Shown piece by piece: positions 36,003 to 46,975 of a stretch of DNA of 64,000 nt. Below the pieces are notes generated by a model. That model saw only the letters and a list, made by a program, of their open reading frames with translations. It had not been told where the DNA came from and did not search any database. The first letter of the stretch is position 1. The number at the start of each line of letters is the position of its first letter. Both the position numbers and the translations under genes were made by a program. The DNA comes from Verpa conica (Eukaryota > Ascomycota > Pezizomycetes > Pezizales > Morchellaceae), in the NCBI GenBank assembly GCA_033030425.1, contig JAUFSD010000003.1:744001-808000 (forward strand), read 5' to 3'.

Positions 36003-36925
36003 ATGAAATCCCACCTCAAAGGCCTTCGGAAAGCTGCGACATCTAATACGAGTACCCGGATCTTGCCTATCCGAACTATAACACCTCCAATACTCCCTAT
36101 ATTCCAAACCTCTTACTTTCGCCCCTCCCTGCCATGCCTCTTCCCGCAATCCCACTTTTCATACATGCCTAGCATCTCCACGTGGTTCAAGCCTCACAAG
36201 TCCCTACAAAATTCTACATTGGTCAACATAGATTTCTTCCGTGATCTCCTTGGCGAATACATAACACGGCTAGTACCCCTCGAATCAACCTCAACCGACA
36301 AGCAAAGCTTCACACATATCTTACTACCGTTCGATGCGTTCCTACATTACCTCAATGATGATGAAAGCTCACCAGAACTACCATCATTGTATCTTGCACA
36401 AGAGCCACTACTACAATCTTTCCCTGAGCTAGCAAAGTTCCTACCAACACCAGAGTATGTTACAAAAGCTGGTAATGGTGATATCTATGCAGTAAACCTA
36501 TGGCTGGGTCGTGCAGGGGAGACAAACACTCCTCTTCATAAAGACCCAAACCCTAATTTGTTTATACAGATAGCAGGAAGGAAACGAGTGCGTCTTTTCC
36601 CTCCTGAGCTAGGACGGAAGTTGATGGAAACGTATACTGGGAGCGGAGACAGGGAATTCCGGACAGGAGAAGAAATGATGGTAGGAAAGCATAAGGATAT
36701 GCTGGATACAGCGGTTTGGGGTGATGAGGTAGTGGACATGGGGGGTGGGGGGTTTGAAGCTGAAGTAGAGGCTGGCGATGGGTTGTTTATTCCGAAAGGA
36801 TGGTGGCATGCTGTTAGGGGAGTTGGTAAATGTGGAGTTGGCGCCTCGGTGAGTCTTTCCAAGCTTTGTATGATTAATAGAATATAGAACTTATAAATTT
36901 ATAGGTAAATTGGTGGTTCAGATAA
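36003..36925 (+). CDS. JmjC-domain (cupin_8) dioxygenase-like protein
   Basis: Two exons, 36003-36848 and 36905-36925, giving 288 aa. FRPSLPCLFPQSHFSYMPSI and the central region match small fungal JmjC proteins of the FIH/JMJD5-like cupin_8 type. An Fe(II) site is suggested by NTPLHKDPNPNLFIQIAG (H-x-D) and by IPKGWWHAVRG (distal His); RVRLFPPE lies between them. The last exon only supplies VNWWFR and the stop; the ending SVNWWFR is typical of the family. The substrate (histone or other protein) is unknown. The ATG at 36003 in context CACCATGA is preferred. The same frame is open upstream to ~35868, so a longer N-terminus cannot be excluded. The N-terminal Arg/Thr-rich 25 residues might act as a mitochondrial presequence. 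Confidence 0.82.
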
Positions 36926-37034
36926 TACCCGTGTAGACAGAAAAAACTATATCTTTAGACAGGAAAGGGCGGGGGGGTCACTGAAGGTTACTTATGTCTG
37001 ATGTAATTGTCTACAATAAGACATTGATTGTATA

Positions 37035-37238
37035 TACAGCTATGTCTAATAGTCCCAGAGCCCTCCCAACACCCTAGTTATAGTGCCGTAATAGCAAAAA
37101 AATCATATTAATTAATACATCTATTCTTTGGTATCTATAAATCCTTTAAGCTTGCTTTTGTAATCAACGCTTTGTTGTTGACTTTTAGGCAATTTAGGTG
37201 CGTCGAGGGGCTCTGGGAATCCATTAGACACGGCTGTA
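37035..37238. mobile_element. 204-bp MITE with ~30-bp TIRs (family F)
   Basis: The left end TACAGCTATGTCTAATAG, then TCCCAGAGCCC, is mirrored at the right end by GGGCTCTGGGA, then ATTAGACACGGCTGTA, allowing a 2-nt gap. TA-flanked termini and the TACAG start recall families D and E. The interior is AT-rich and non-coding. Confidence 0.7.
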
Positions 37239-39005
37239 TATAGATCACGCGGTACTCGGCACTGATTATCACTCAGAATACTTACTACAGATTAACTAAG
37301 AGTTCATAGCTACATGTACCGGCTATCCCTACATATCTACTATATTTAGTTATTAGATTTTAATTCATTCATTCGTCTGATATAAAAACCCCTCTCTGAT
37401 AGTGCCCTGAACCTTCATCCCTGGGTTTATTTAGAAAGTATCGACTCCGAACTTCGTGAGAGTATGATCTATTTCACAGCTCTGATCAGCAATGATACCC
37501 ACTGTAGTACAGATCAATAAGAAAGGCGTGAAATCATTCATCCTATCTTACCCATAACATTGTGCAACATAGTTGGAAAATTAAGTCTATTTCCTTTCAC
37601 CATACCTTTATATGAGATCGACGAGCAGTAGATGACGATGGTTTCAGCAAGATCTATCTTGAACCACTTGTTCCTGCTTGTTAGCCACTGAGCAGTGTCT
37701 CTTCAAGTCTCCCCGAGGCACCTACCAAGTCTAGCAGATACTCCAATTGAAAGATATAATGATGTATTCCAGAGATACTGAAGTTATCTTCTAGGATACA
37801 TCACGGATATTAATGGCTGCTACGGCCCCTTGAAGGAGAAAGAATCTCATATATTTAAAATTCTGTAGTTTAGCAATGAGTTAAATTCGATCTAGTAGAG
37901 AGTAGGGGAAGAGTGGTAGGTAATCTCTACAGAGATACTGCACTCGGTGTAGTAAATATTTGTATAATAGCTAATCAAGGGATTTCAGTAGCTAGCCAGC
38001 GCCTATACCCTTAATTTACAATTCAAGATAGCTAATCCTCTCTAAGCTAAATTTTTCGTGGCACCTTCCTTAGTTATAAAAACGTGCGTATATACACAAC
38101 CAATATTAACTCTCAAAACCCCAATTCAATCTAGAGTACGATCTCCTTATCTTTGCCTAGTGAAAATGCGGATTATGCGGGGATAGAATATCCGTCATAG
38201 ATATTTAGGGGACTTGTATGGCTACTTACCAAACATGAAGAAAATTTTCTTTTACTACATACATACTACTATTTTTTACATCTTGAGAATTCTACTACCG
38301 TAATCACTCGGCGATACCGAACACGACTGTGTGATCAAAGAAATTCTGAGATTAGTTGAATGCACATTGAGGCTCAGTTATGGCCAGTAAAGCTAGACGC
38401 CAAGCTCAGCTCAAACAGGTTTTGGCCACTAGTAATATTCTGCGCTCTCACACAGCTCTGTTCGTTATGGCCGAGTTAATACGGTAGTTAAAGCTTTCTT
38501 TAGTAATATGTTAGTAATCAGAAACAATTTGAAAGGTTGGATTCCTAATCCTAGTCCGGCAATGGAGACAATTATTTAGAGGGTCATCATATAGTAAATA
38601 GTATTAGTAAAATCGCTATATATAACTCTTATATGTACATTTAATTTATTATAGCCTAGGAGCCACTAGGCTCAATGTATCATATCGGATATTTACGGAA
38701 GGAGTGCTTCTTAGCGCTTTTCTCCCTTGTTAGCGATGACACTCAACTTATCCGTGAGACCCAGGACTACACGAATCTCGAGATAGATGGAGCTTCTCCA
38801 TTTTGGGGAGTGTTCAAATACCCCATTACAATTATGAAATTAATAACTACGACCATAGTTTGCACAGGAACCAAGGCTTTCTCTGATCAATAATTTCTTT
38901 TCCTCGCTTCAGGGTCGGCCGTCAAACATGTCTTCCCTGGACCGGAGCCTCGGGCCCACATGGGGAAGTGATATGACTAGGCGCTCAAGATATACAAAAG
39001 TAGTA

Positions 39006-39191
39006 TACAGTTACACCTCGCTATAAGAAACGCCAAGAAATCAGCCGATTTCGTTTCTTATAGCAAGTTTTAAAGATATCCCTTATAGCAAGGGTAAATT
39101 TGGTGTGGAAAAATCAGAATTGACCTGGAAAAAGTTTCTTACAGCAAGGTTTTTCTTATAACGAGGTTTCTTATAGCGAGGTGTGACTGTA
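39006..39191. mobile_element. 186-bp MITE, copy 2 of family D
   Basis: Same length and orientation as 11878-12063. It starts TACAGTTACACCTCGCTATA and ends GCGAGGTGTGACTGTA. The TIRs are better preserved than in copy 1 (right end TGTA instead of TTTA). Internal TTTCTTAYARCRAGG units are conserved. No ORF. Confidence 0.85.
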
Positions 39192-40132
39192 TTTGTATCT
39201 ACGGCAGTCACAATTACGGTAGGGCATACCCAGATCTATGATCTAAACAATACTGCTCTATTGTGCCTATCACGGTTCTGGGAAGGCCGCACGTTTCCCC
39301 CCCATCAAGTCCGGGTAACATAAACCCGGATTAACAGCTGAAACGCCCCTCGCCCCCGGTCGACTTGTCGTGCGAGCGAATTTAAGCATCCAGTCAGATC
39401 CTAACCCAACACACGCGACCTCTGACAAGTGAGAATAGGCCAATCATAGCACGATCCTGAGCACGCCCTCCCTAGACATGGGTACAGGTCCAAAAGGGAG
39501 ACTCGATTGTAGCCTATCAGTTTCCCCACGGGCACGCGACACTTGCCTCCCCCTTTCGATCTATGTAGGATATTTGGAATTTTCTCGCAATGCGTGGCGT
39601 GTACCGGCTTCAGGACAAAGGCTGATATTGGTCACTAAGTCTGTGCCGGAGATCAAACGGTCTACCTAATTTGAGTTTATAGACTTTCCTTGGACAAGGA
39701 ATCTAATTAGAAGTTAGCCCTATCCTCTGTATCAAACTTATGCGTGTACCCTAGTGGTGCTATTGAGTACCCGGGTTAATATATCGCCTGGATTTCCCCC
39801 GCGATTTGGGTGCGCGGGATTTCGGCCAGTGGTGGTATTTGGTGCGTGCCTCTTGTGCCTATTTAGTGCCAAAAAGCTTGTACATGTGGGGGGGGATGAT
39901 ATTAATAAACCCCTCCTATCTCCCTAAGATGATCTCTTTCCTTCCTCTTTCTGTTGCTCATTTTGTCATTCAATCCTAACATACGTGTTTCGTCGCACCC
40001 CCAACCAACTACAGCCAGTACTGCTACTACTAAAGGGTACTACTACCACTACTACCACTACTACCACTACTACCACTACTACCACTTCCATTTCCATTTC
40101 CACTTCTACCCTCATTTATACACTCATCCAAT

Positions 40133-41514
40133 ATGCCTCGTCCGATCCTCCCCCCGACCCCCCAGTCCTCTGTGGACCTCCCTCCAAAGCTTGCTCCAAG
40201 TCTCTCATCTCTCGAACTTGCATTCACTCTACCGCCTCCTGCTCTGGGATCAATAGCCTCGTCACAAAACTCTGCATCTACAACATCCAAGCAGTCAAAA
40301 GATGCTTCCCAGATATCACCGCCACCACCCTCCTCATCACTAGCTTGTACCCCGGCATCACCCGCATCACCCGTAGGGGAAGGGGGAAAGACCCCCAATC
40401 CAACCCCGCAGCAGTCAAAAAAGCGTCGTCGTGCTCAAACACTGGAGGGGCCTAAGCCTCAACCCTCACCGAAACAGAAGCCTACTGCAACAGAGACAAT
40501 CACACTCCCACCCCCACCAACAAGGAACAGAAAAATAATACAGATGAAGCCACGTCAGCCTCCAATATCACCCGCATCCTCCAGTACCCAACAATCATCT
40601 ACTCCTGAACCAAAGTCGAAGGCAAAAAAGGGAGGAGTGGGGTCTAAAGCAGATAAACCTTCAGATGATGGAAAACCTACGACTGCCGTGGGAAGGAAAA
40701 TCGCGAGAAAGACAGCACACAGTTTGATTGAGCGTAGAAGAAGATTTAAGATGAACGAGGAATTTGGAGTATTGAAGGGGATGATCCCAGCCTGTGCAGG
40801 TGTTGAAATGCATAAACTTGCTATCCTTCAGGTATTTATTCATCACACTCCATTTCTTTAATAAAATTTCTTGAACAAAATTAATTTTTTTAGGCTAGCA
40901 TTGAATACCTAAGGTACCTTGAGCAGTGTGTTATAGATTTAAAGGCCTCGAATTCCACGGCAACACACAAGAATCAGGTACCCACACTACCGCCAGGAGG
41001 CTATGACGATGAGGATGAGGATGAGGATGAGGATGAGGATGAGGGAAATGACGAGGAAATGATTGATCCTGAGCCAGCACATGAGCAACGTCACGAAGAG
41101 CAACCTATTGACGAATCAGCCAGCGAAGGAACCTCAAATCTCGTGCAGACCGAAGTACAGGCAACAGCTCATTCCACCTACTATCCTAGCTCTGGGCTCG
41201 CATCGCCATATCTTGATTCTACGAAATCCCAATATTCCCCGGCACAATACTCTCCATCTTCTACACCGCAGGCAGCGTCTACAAATACATCACCAAACCT
41301 GTATCCTCAACCTTTACTAACAGCAACATTACCAAATCTATACCCAGAGAAATACCCCTCTGTTGAACATAGCCATGATCAAGTAGATACGGAGGCAACA
41401 CACGCACTACTGCTTTTGGCCGATGGAAGTAGGAGGAGTAGTGAGGTGGCTCGGGGTATAAGTCTGGAAAAGAAAGGGCGAGGAATGAGTGTTAAGGATT
41501 TACTTAGTTCATGA
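40133..41514 (+). CDS. Basic helix-loop-helix transcription factor
   Basis: Two exons, 40133-40831 and 40894-41514, giving 439 aa. Residues 1-190 are Pro/Ser/Thr-rich. The bHLH at ~195-260 reads ARKTAHSLIERRRRFKMNEE (basic region with the His-Glu-Arg triad expected for E-box binding), helix 1 FGVLKGMIPAC, loop, helix 2 KLAILQASIEYLRYLEQCV, with the intron inside helix 2 after LQ. It is followed by an acidic tract of repeated Asp-Glu (codons GAT GAG) and a Tyr/Ser/Pro-rich tail ending SVKDLLSS. Similar uncharacterised bHLH proteins are widespread in filamentous ascomycetes. The target genes are unknown. A trinucleotide repeat lies in the leader. Confidence 0.9.
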
Positions 41515-43420
41515 TTTTTGTTTGTGCTTGAAGGCGTTTTTGAGATCATTTTTTACTTCCGGTTGGCTGGCCTGTTACTTTGGTTGAATATGGCTGGAGT
41601 TTTCCACAAAAGTTACTTCCTGATGCTCGTTGATTCTTTTATTGTTACTTTTACCCTTTCCTCTGGGTTATTATATTTGATTGGTGAAGGTTGGGTATAT
41701 TTTATAATTTGTGCCACGAGTCAATTCTATTCAAGACTGGAAGCGTTGCTACTCTGATTCGAATCATCAATAAGAAATAGAACTGACTGATTTTGAACCC
41801 CATGAAACGCTTGGTGGAAGTACTCTTGAGATCGACATTCCAAAAAGCGTGAGTTCTCGCTGGCAGGGATAATCTTTCCCATATTTCTATACATGCACTT
41901 TGCTAGTTTTCCGTTTTAGGCATATACTTGTCCCTCCAAAGTCATACATCGTTTCCCCCCTTTTAGAACCTTAGAGGGGACATCAAAAGACGAAGGTACT
42001 CACCTGGCTATGTGGCGTATTGGGTTTCGTCCCGGCTACAGTGCTGAGGAAGGCACCTACTTCTGAAATATCCTACGTTGGAATTACACGTTGACTACCC
42101 GAACCACGCTGATATTTCTGGAGGAAGCGGATGATTGGTCGGTACATACTAAGGCTAACGAAACCCTTACCTCTACTCATTCCCCACTTCTAATAAGTAC
42201 TCACTCCACAATACAGTGCCCGTTCCAGTCTCTTAGGGCCATCGGGGTGCCTACTTGTCTAAGTTACTCATCATCGTATGTAATCATTCGTCGACAAGAC
42301 ATTTCCTACTAATAATCTTATTTTAGCTTAGTCCCATACAGTGCAATTTTTTTCTCGTCAAAGCTTTTATGCGCAGTCCCATGTTTCTGCGTTCTGTGCT
42401 AGGTGTGAGCATGTGAGTTGTCTAAATTATTTTTTTCTCCTTGTACCCGTAACTCACCGGCTATTTTACCAATCCCAATGACTAGCTAAAATTCAAAAAC
42501 AACTCAATTTTTAGGAAGCTAAAAGCAGCATATTGTGTGATCATATGCAAGACCCATGGGGGGTGGCAGACGTGGACATGTACGTACTTGTGCTTGCAGT
42601 TTTACAGATACTTTCCCATATATATTTTTTGTGCTGGCTGCAAGAGATTATTACGTGCAGGATGATGACCGCAGAGCATGTAGGATACCTACATATCATA
42701 AAATGCGCCAGGTACCGCTTTTGGTACCAGAAGTACTTGTCTATATGTACTTGTATGTACATCAACACCAACCCCACTCCAGTCGAACCGCCCACAACCC
42801 CAAAGCTAAAGAACTCCCAAACATTGATGGTTGTACAATAGCAGACGCCCTAACCTTTAGATGTTTTCGCCTCTTGAATTCCGTCCCCCTTTTTCCTTAG
42901 TAGTCTAAGCCCACGGTAGCAGAAAAATCTTCGCCGATTCCCGTACCTGGCCTTTGCATTCCACCACCCTATATTATTGGTGGTTTTGCAGTACGTGGGG
43001 TCTCTTACACAATCGCTTGAAGCCTTCTCATCGTTCGTCTAGTGCGCACAGCGCACCCACAGATGAATTCCAAACCAAACCAACGATCTCCTATACAATA
43101 AGGTGTTTCCTTTCCTCTTACACTCCCCGAGAGAGGGCAGAGCTTGGTGAGCCCTGTCTTTGGTAGGAAGGGTCTAATATGATACCTACTCCTGATCTCC
43201 ATGATCTCCTCTCTTTATTCGCTCCCATCCCACCTCCCCTTTCCATCCCCGTCACCCGTCCCGTCCCACTTACTCTTGTACCATCTGAAATCCCCCACAT
43301 TGTTTCGTCTGTTTAAGAAAGATAAAGGGGGGGGGATAAATTTTTATCGGGTCGTCGCCGTACGCAATCGATCACTCGCTGGTGGGGAAACTAGGGAGAA
43401 CCCAAGACATAGCCATAGTA
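41515..43420. other. Intergenic
   Basis: No supported gene. It includes pyrimidine-rich sequence and a G-run (about 43328-43335) just before the next gene. Short frames at 42533-42900 overlap in several registers and show no family features. Confidence 0.5.
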
Positions 43421-45271
43421 ATGACAACTCGTGGGACGAATCGTGTGCCGAACCGGCTTCACCATAGCAGCAGCAGAGACAGCAGGAGAGCTTGGGATGG
43501 AGTGCCACCACAACCGTCTGCCCTACTTTCCGGGGGTCTCGAGATAGCGCTATCTGGGATCAAGATCGGACTCACTAATCCGGGCCCTGGCATTGGAGAT
43601 GATCTGCGGTTGAGATATAGGCCAGAGTAAGCTACCTTCGTCTATCAGTAAGCTGCTTCAAGTTTTTCCCCTTCTTCTTTCAAGCGTTACTAGATTCTAT
43701 ATAAGACTACATATAGCATTTATATATCACATTCCACTTCTCTATCTGATTTTTATTATTTGATACTATTGCAGTGTGGTTAACTCTATTGCTCTTTCCC
43801 CCATTTTTTTCGTCGTCGCTTTCTTTGAGCAGGGCAGAATGCATTTCTTTCGAAGGGCCAAACTCTCGCGGCATGCTCGTCCCGCTGGAGGAGATGCTGC
43901 TTAAGGATAATATGGACGGCACCATATCCATCTTTTTTCGGAGACAGTTCAGACGGAAAGTATGCATCATACCATATCAAATGAAAAAATAAATGATAGT
44001 GCCTTGAACTATACTTTTTTTTATTACTATTATTATTATTAGTACTCTTTTACTAAAAGAGCTCAAACTACTTTTTTACTTGTAGTATTATACCCTAGAA
44101 GGCAGTTCGGCGCGATCGTGCGATCACATCCAGGCCTTCAAAAATGAGCTCAATTTAGAACTACATATGCTCTGCTTTGTCACGGGTTACGAGCCGCTAA
44201 CCAGCGCTGCGAATTTCGTCCGAAAAGTAGGTCCCGGGTCCATCTTACCTCCTTTACAGCAGTTAAGCAAACTGATCAACTATATAGGTTAAACAAGGCC
44301 GTCAAAGCATCCCACTTCCTCAGCGGAACCCTGAATTTCCTGCTTATACGAGCTATAGTCACCCTCAACCACAAACCAGCATCCCCATCGACCCCCGTGA
44401 CTTCAATACTCCTGATGGCCATCTCGACGAGTTTCAACAGCGGCGCCGACGCAACAGCTACTACCAGGAACCGGAAATGATAGAGAGACGCCAAAGCGGG
44501 TCAGGAAACAGCAGCGGTACGGAAGGTGGCCCTCGAGTGCGTTTTCGTGATCATCCTCCCCCACCTGTACCCCAACCCCCAATGAACTCACGTGTGCCCC
44601 TACGCGGTGGCGCCGGACCCCCGCCTGGACAATTCCGGGAGTATGGATATGAGGAACAATTCGCGCGAGACCCGCAGGATGGGAGGAGCATGCGGAATGG
44701 AAATATAGATAGGCGTGATGAGAAACACAATCGAGACTCCCGGCATCCACGGGGTTCGTGGACCCCTATAGAAGACAGAAACGGGTTTGGACCACCTCGA
44801 AACTCAACACCCGCCCCGAGGGATCATGATCCCCGGTACTCACGAGGTCAATCTATGGCTAATGGGGACTGGATTGGAACCTTTGAACAGCCTCTACCAC
44901 CGCGCAACCCAACGCCTTCTCCCAGAGATCGGGATCAGCGGTATCCGCGAAGTCATCCTACGGCCAACGGAGACCGGGCTGGAGCCTTTGAACTGCCCAT
45001 AACGCCTCACGCGCCTGTATCACAGAAACGTATGTTCGCGCTCGTATTTAGAAAGTCACCTGTGGACCAGAGTTTCGAGATCCGGCCAGCTAGTATCGAC
45101 TCGTCTCATGAAGCCTTAGTAAGGCAGGCAAGCAATCATTGGAATCTGAGAGATTTGAGGTTATATGGACATGTTGATGGGTTGAAGATGAATTTGAATT
45201 CGCAGGTTGATTTAGAGGCGTATCTAAAGTTATGTGATGGTATGCAGAGATTGATGGTTGATGTTGAATAA
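43421..45271 (+). CDS. Protein of unknown function, Arg/Pro-rich middle, 485 aa
   Basis: Exons 43421-43626, 43833-43959, 44086-44226, 44288-45271; all junctions keep frame. A conserved-looking N-terminal block (ECISFEGPNSRGMLVPLEEM, then FFRRQFRRKYYTLEGSSARS, then FKNELNLELHMLCFVTGYEP) spans exons 2-3. The middle (~170-400) is disordered, rich in Arg, Pro, Asp and Gly with imprecise repeats of PxPRDxDxRYxR. The last ~80 residues (MFALVFRKSPVDQSFEIRPA ... LKLCDGMQRLMVDVE) have the alternating pattern of a small folded domain, possibly ubiquitin- or PB1-like. I do not recognise the family. The start was chosen as the only ATG in frame after the stop at 43337. The first intron is long (206 nt). 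Confidence 0.7.
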
Positions 45272-45587
45272 GGTATAGGATGGTATATATTTTGGAGGGA
45301 CATTTCTACTCAGGTTTCCGAGTTTCGTTATGATATCCATTTATTATTGTTGGAGTAATATTACTATAGTGTTAGTGGCTGTAATAAAAAAAATGATCGC
45401 AATTTCTATACAAAGTTAGTTGTAAATGAAAAGGGGGGTGTAGGGATCAAGCTTTAAGGTTAAACTTGTTACACATTTGATGTCACAGGCCTGTATCCAT
45501 AATAGTGATAGTTTGTGTCACCTAGAACCTCGTAGAAGTAGAAATTAATTCCATTAAATAGTAAAATACTATAATTAGCATCCCAAA
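45272..45587. other. Intergenic between convergent genes
   Basis: A short AT-rich spacer between the 3' ends of the 485-aa protein gene and RAD10. Nothing recognised. Confidence 0.6.
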
Positions 45588-46975
45588 TCAACCACCTCGC
45601 TCCCGTAATTTTGCCAAAGCATCCATAATACTTGTGCCGACTTCAGCACTAAGGCCTCCTCCTCCTCCTCCTCCTCCTCCTCCTCCACCTTCTTGCCTAC
45701 CATCTCTAGTTTCATGTTGTGATCTATCCACCTCTTTCCCCTTACTTTTTCTCCTCCGTTCCTCTGCCTCCATCTCCTCGACCGCAATCAAAGCATCTTC
45801 ATCGTCTGCAATAACCCAGTCGTCCCGATTTTCTACTCTTAGCTTATCCGGGATTGGCAGGGTTAGCGGCCCAATCCCTAGCTTCGCTGCCACATTTGCA
45901 CTGGTAGCATTTTTTCTTCGTGCCGCTGCAGCTTTAGCAGTAGAAGATTTCATAGCTTTATTGACACGGAACCCCTCGTTGACTGCCTTTTCGAATCGCT
46001 CCACCTTTCGTTGACCCCAGCCAGAAATCATGAGAATTTCGTCAGGACTAGCGTTGATGGCAGCCCTGACTGAGCCAAAATTCGATACCAGGGAAACTGC
46101 ATCAACCTTATTTACTGATCTGATCTGTGTCAATACTTCCACTAGTCGTGATGCATAGTCGTTTGATTGTTTCTCCTGAATCAAGGTTGGTGAAACATGC
46201 TCGAAGGACTTGTAAGCTTCGAGATATCTGCCTGCTTCAGGGGCAGTCCAGGCAAGGATGAGAGTCAAGTCATTGATTAATGATGTTTTTGAGAGCTCAC
46301 GGAGAGTGTCAGAGTGATTTTCAATATCAACCATTACCAGCAGGACTCGAAGGTTATATTGGCGACCAAGGGTCTTGATACGATTATAAATGTATTCTGG
46401 ATGGAGGCCTGTGTAAGGTTAGGCTCTGAATAGACATATGTGTGTGGTGGGGGGGGGGGGGTGACGTAGGTGACGTAGGCGACATACGGTGATACTTGAG
46501 ACTGAGAAATAAGGCGCAAGTTGTTTGGCCGACGACATAGTCGGGCACGATGTCCCCGTACTCCCATGGGACATTCTTAATATAGGTTAAGATAGGATTC
46601 CCTTTCTATACCACTCGGGGAAAGCCCAGGTTCAGCCACGGGATCCCGATTCAAGTCACCCGCAGGGCAGCACAGAAGAGATGATTGTACACACACCTGT
46701 CGCGTGTTGACGATTATGGAGGAGGAGCCCCCTCGCCCTACCCTCTGTGGCACAGGTTGTTGAACGGCCAGCTTGGATGACGAGATTCCGCCTACTAGCC
46801 TGGTTGCAGGAGCAGCGGCGGTAGTAGAATGGGTAGAGGCACTAGAAGGAGCAGCTACTCGCGAGAGTGATGATGATGGAGCCTTGCTAGTCGCGTGAGC
46901 ACGTTCTGCAGCTTCTAGAGCAGCAAGAGCCGCATCGTTCGACATTTGGCCATCTCCGTAATCATCGTCATCCAT
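45588..46975 (-). CDS. RAD10: DNA excision repair protein Rad10/ERCC1
   Basis: Non-catalytic partner of the Rad1/XPF nuclease, which cuts 5' of lesions in nucleotide excision repair. Exons 46975-46697, 46605-46488, 46408-45588, giving 405 aa. The central domain reads [55 protein letters not shown], then [19 protein letters not shown]. The HhH2 domain contains [20 protein letters not shown] and [12 protein letters not shown]. The N-terminal ~90 residues are Ser/Ala-rich. The C-terminal extension carries an uninterrupted run of 12 Gly encoded by a CTC/CCT triplet repeat at about 45657-45693, then [20 protein letters not shown]. The second intron (46409-46487) contains a long G-run and tandem GTGACGTAGG units. 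The start at 46975 is the first in-frame ATG ([10 protein letters not shown]). Confidence 0.95.

Larger units (their letters stand above)
36926..40132. other. Intergenic with two MITEs and the bHLH gene leader
   Basis: AT-rich, no supported gene. MITEs at 37035-37238 and 39006-39191 are listed separately. A (TACCAC)-type trinucleotide tract at about 40037-40087 lies directly upstream of the bHLH start. Confidence 0.6.

Noticed and set aside
40030..40398. Gly/Ser-rich minus-strand frame opposite the bHLH gene
   Set aside because: It is the complement of the trinucleotide repeat and Pro/Ser codons of a better supported gene.
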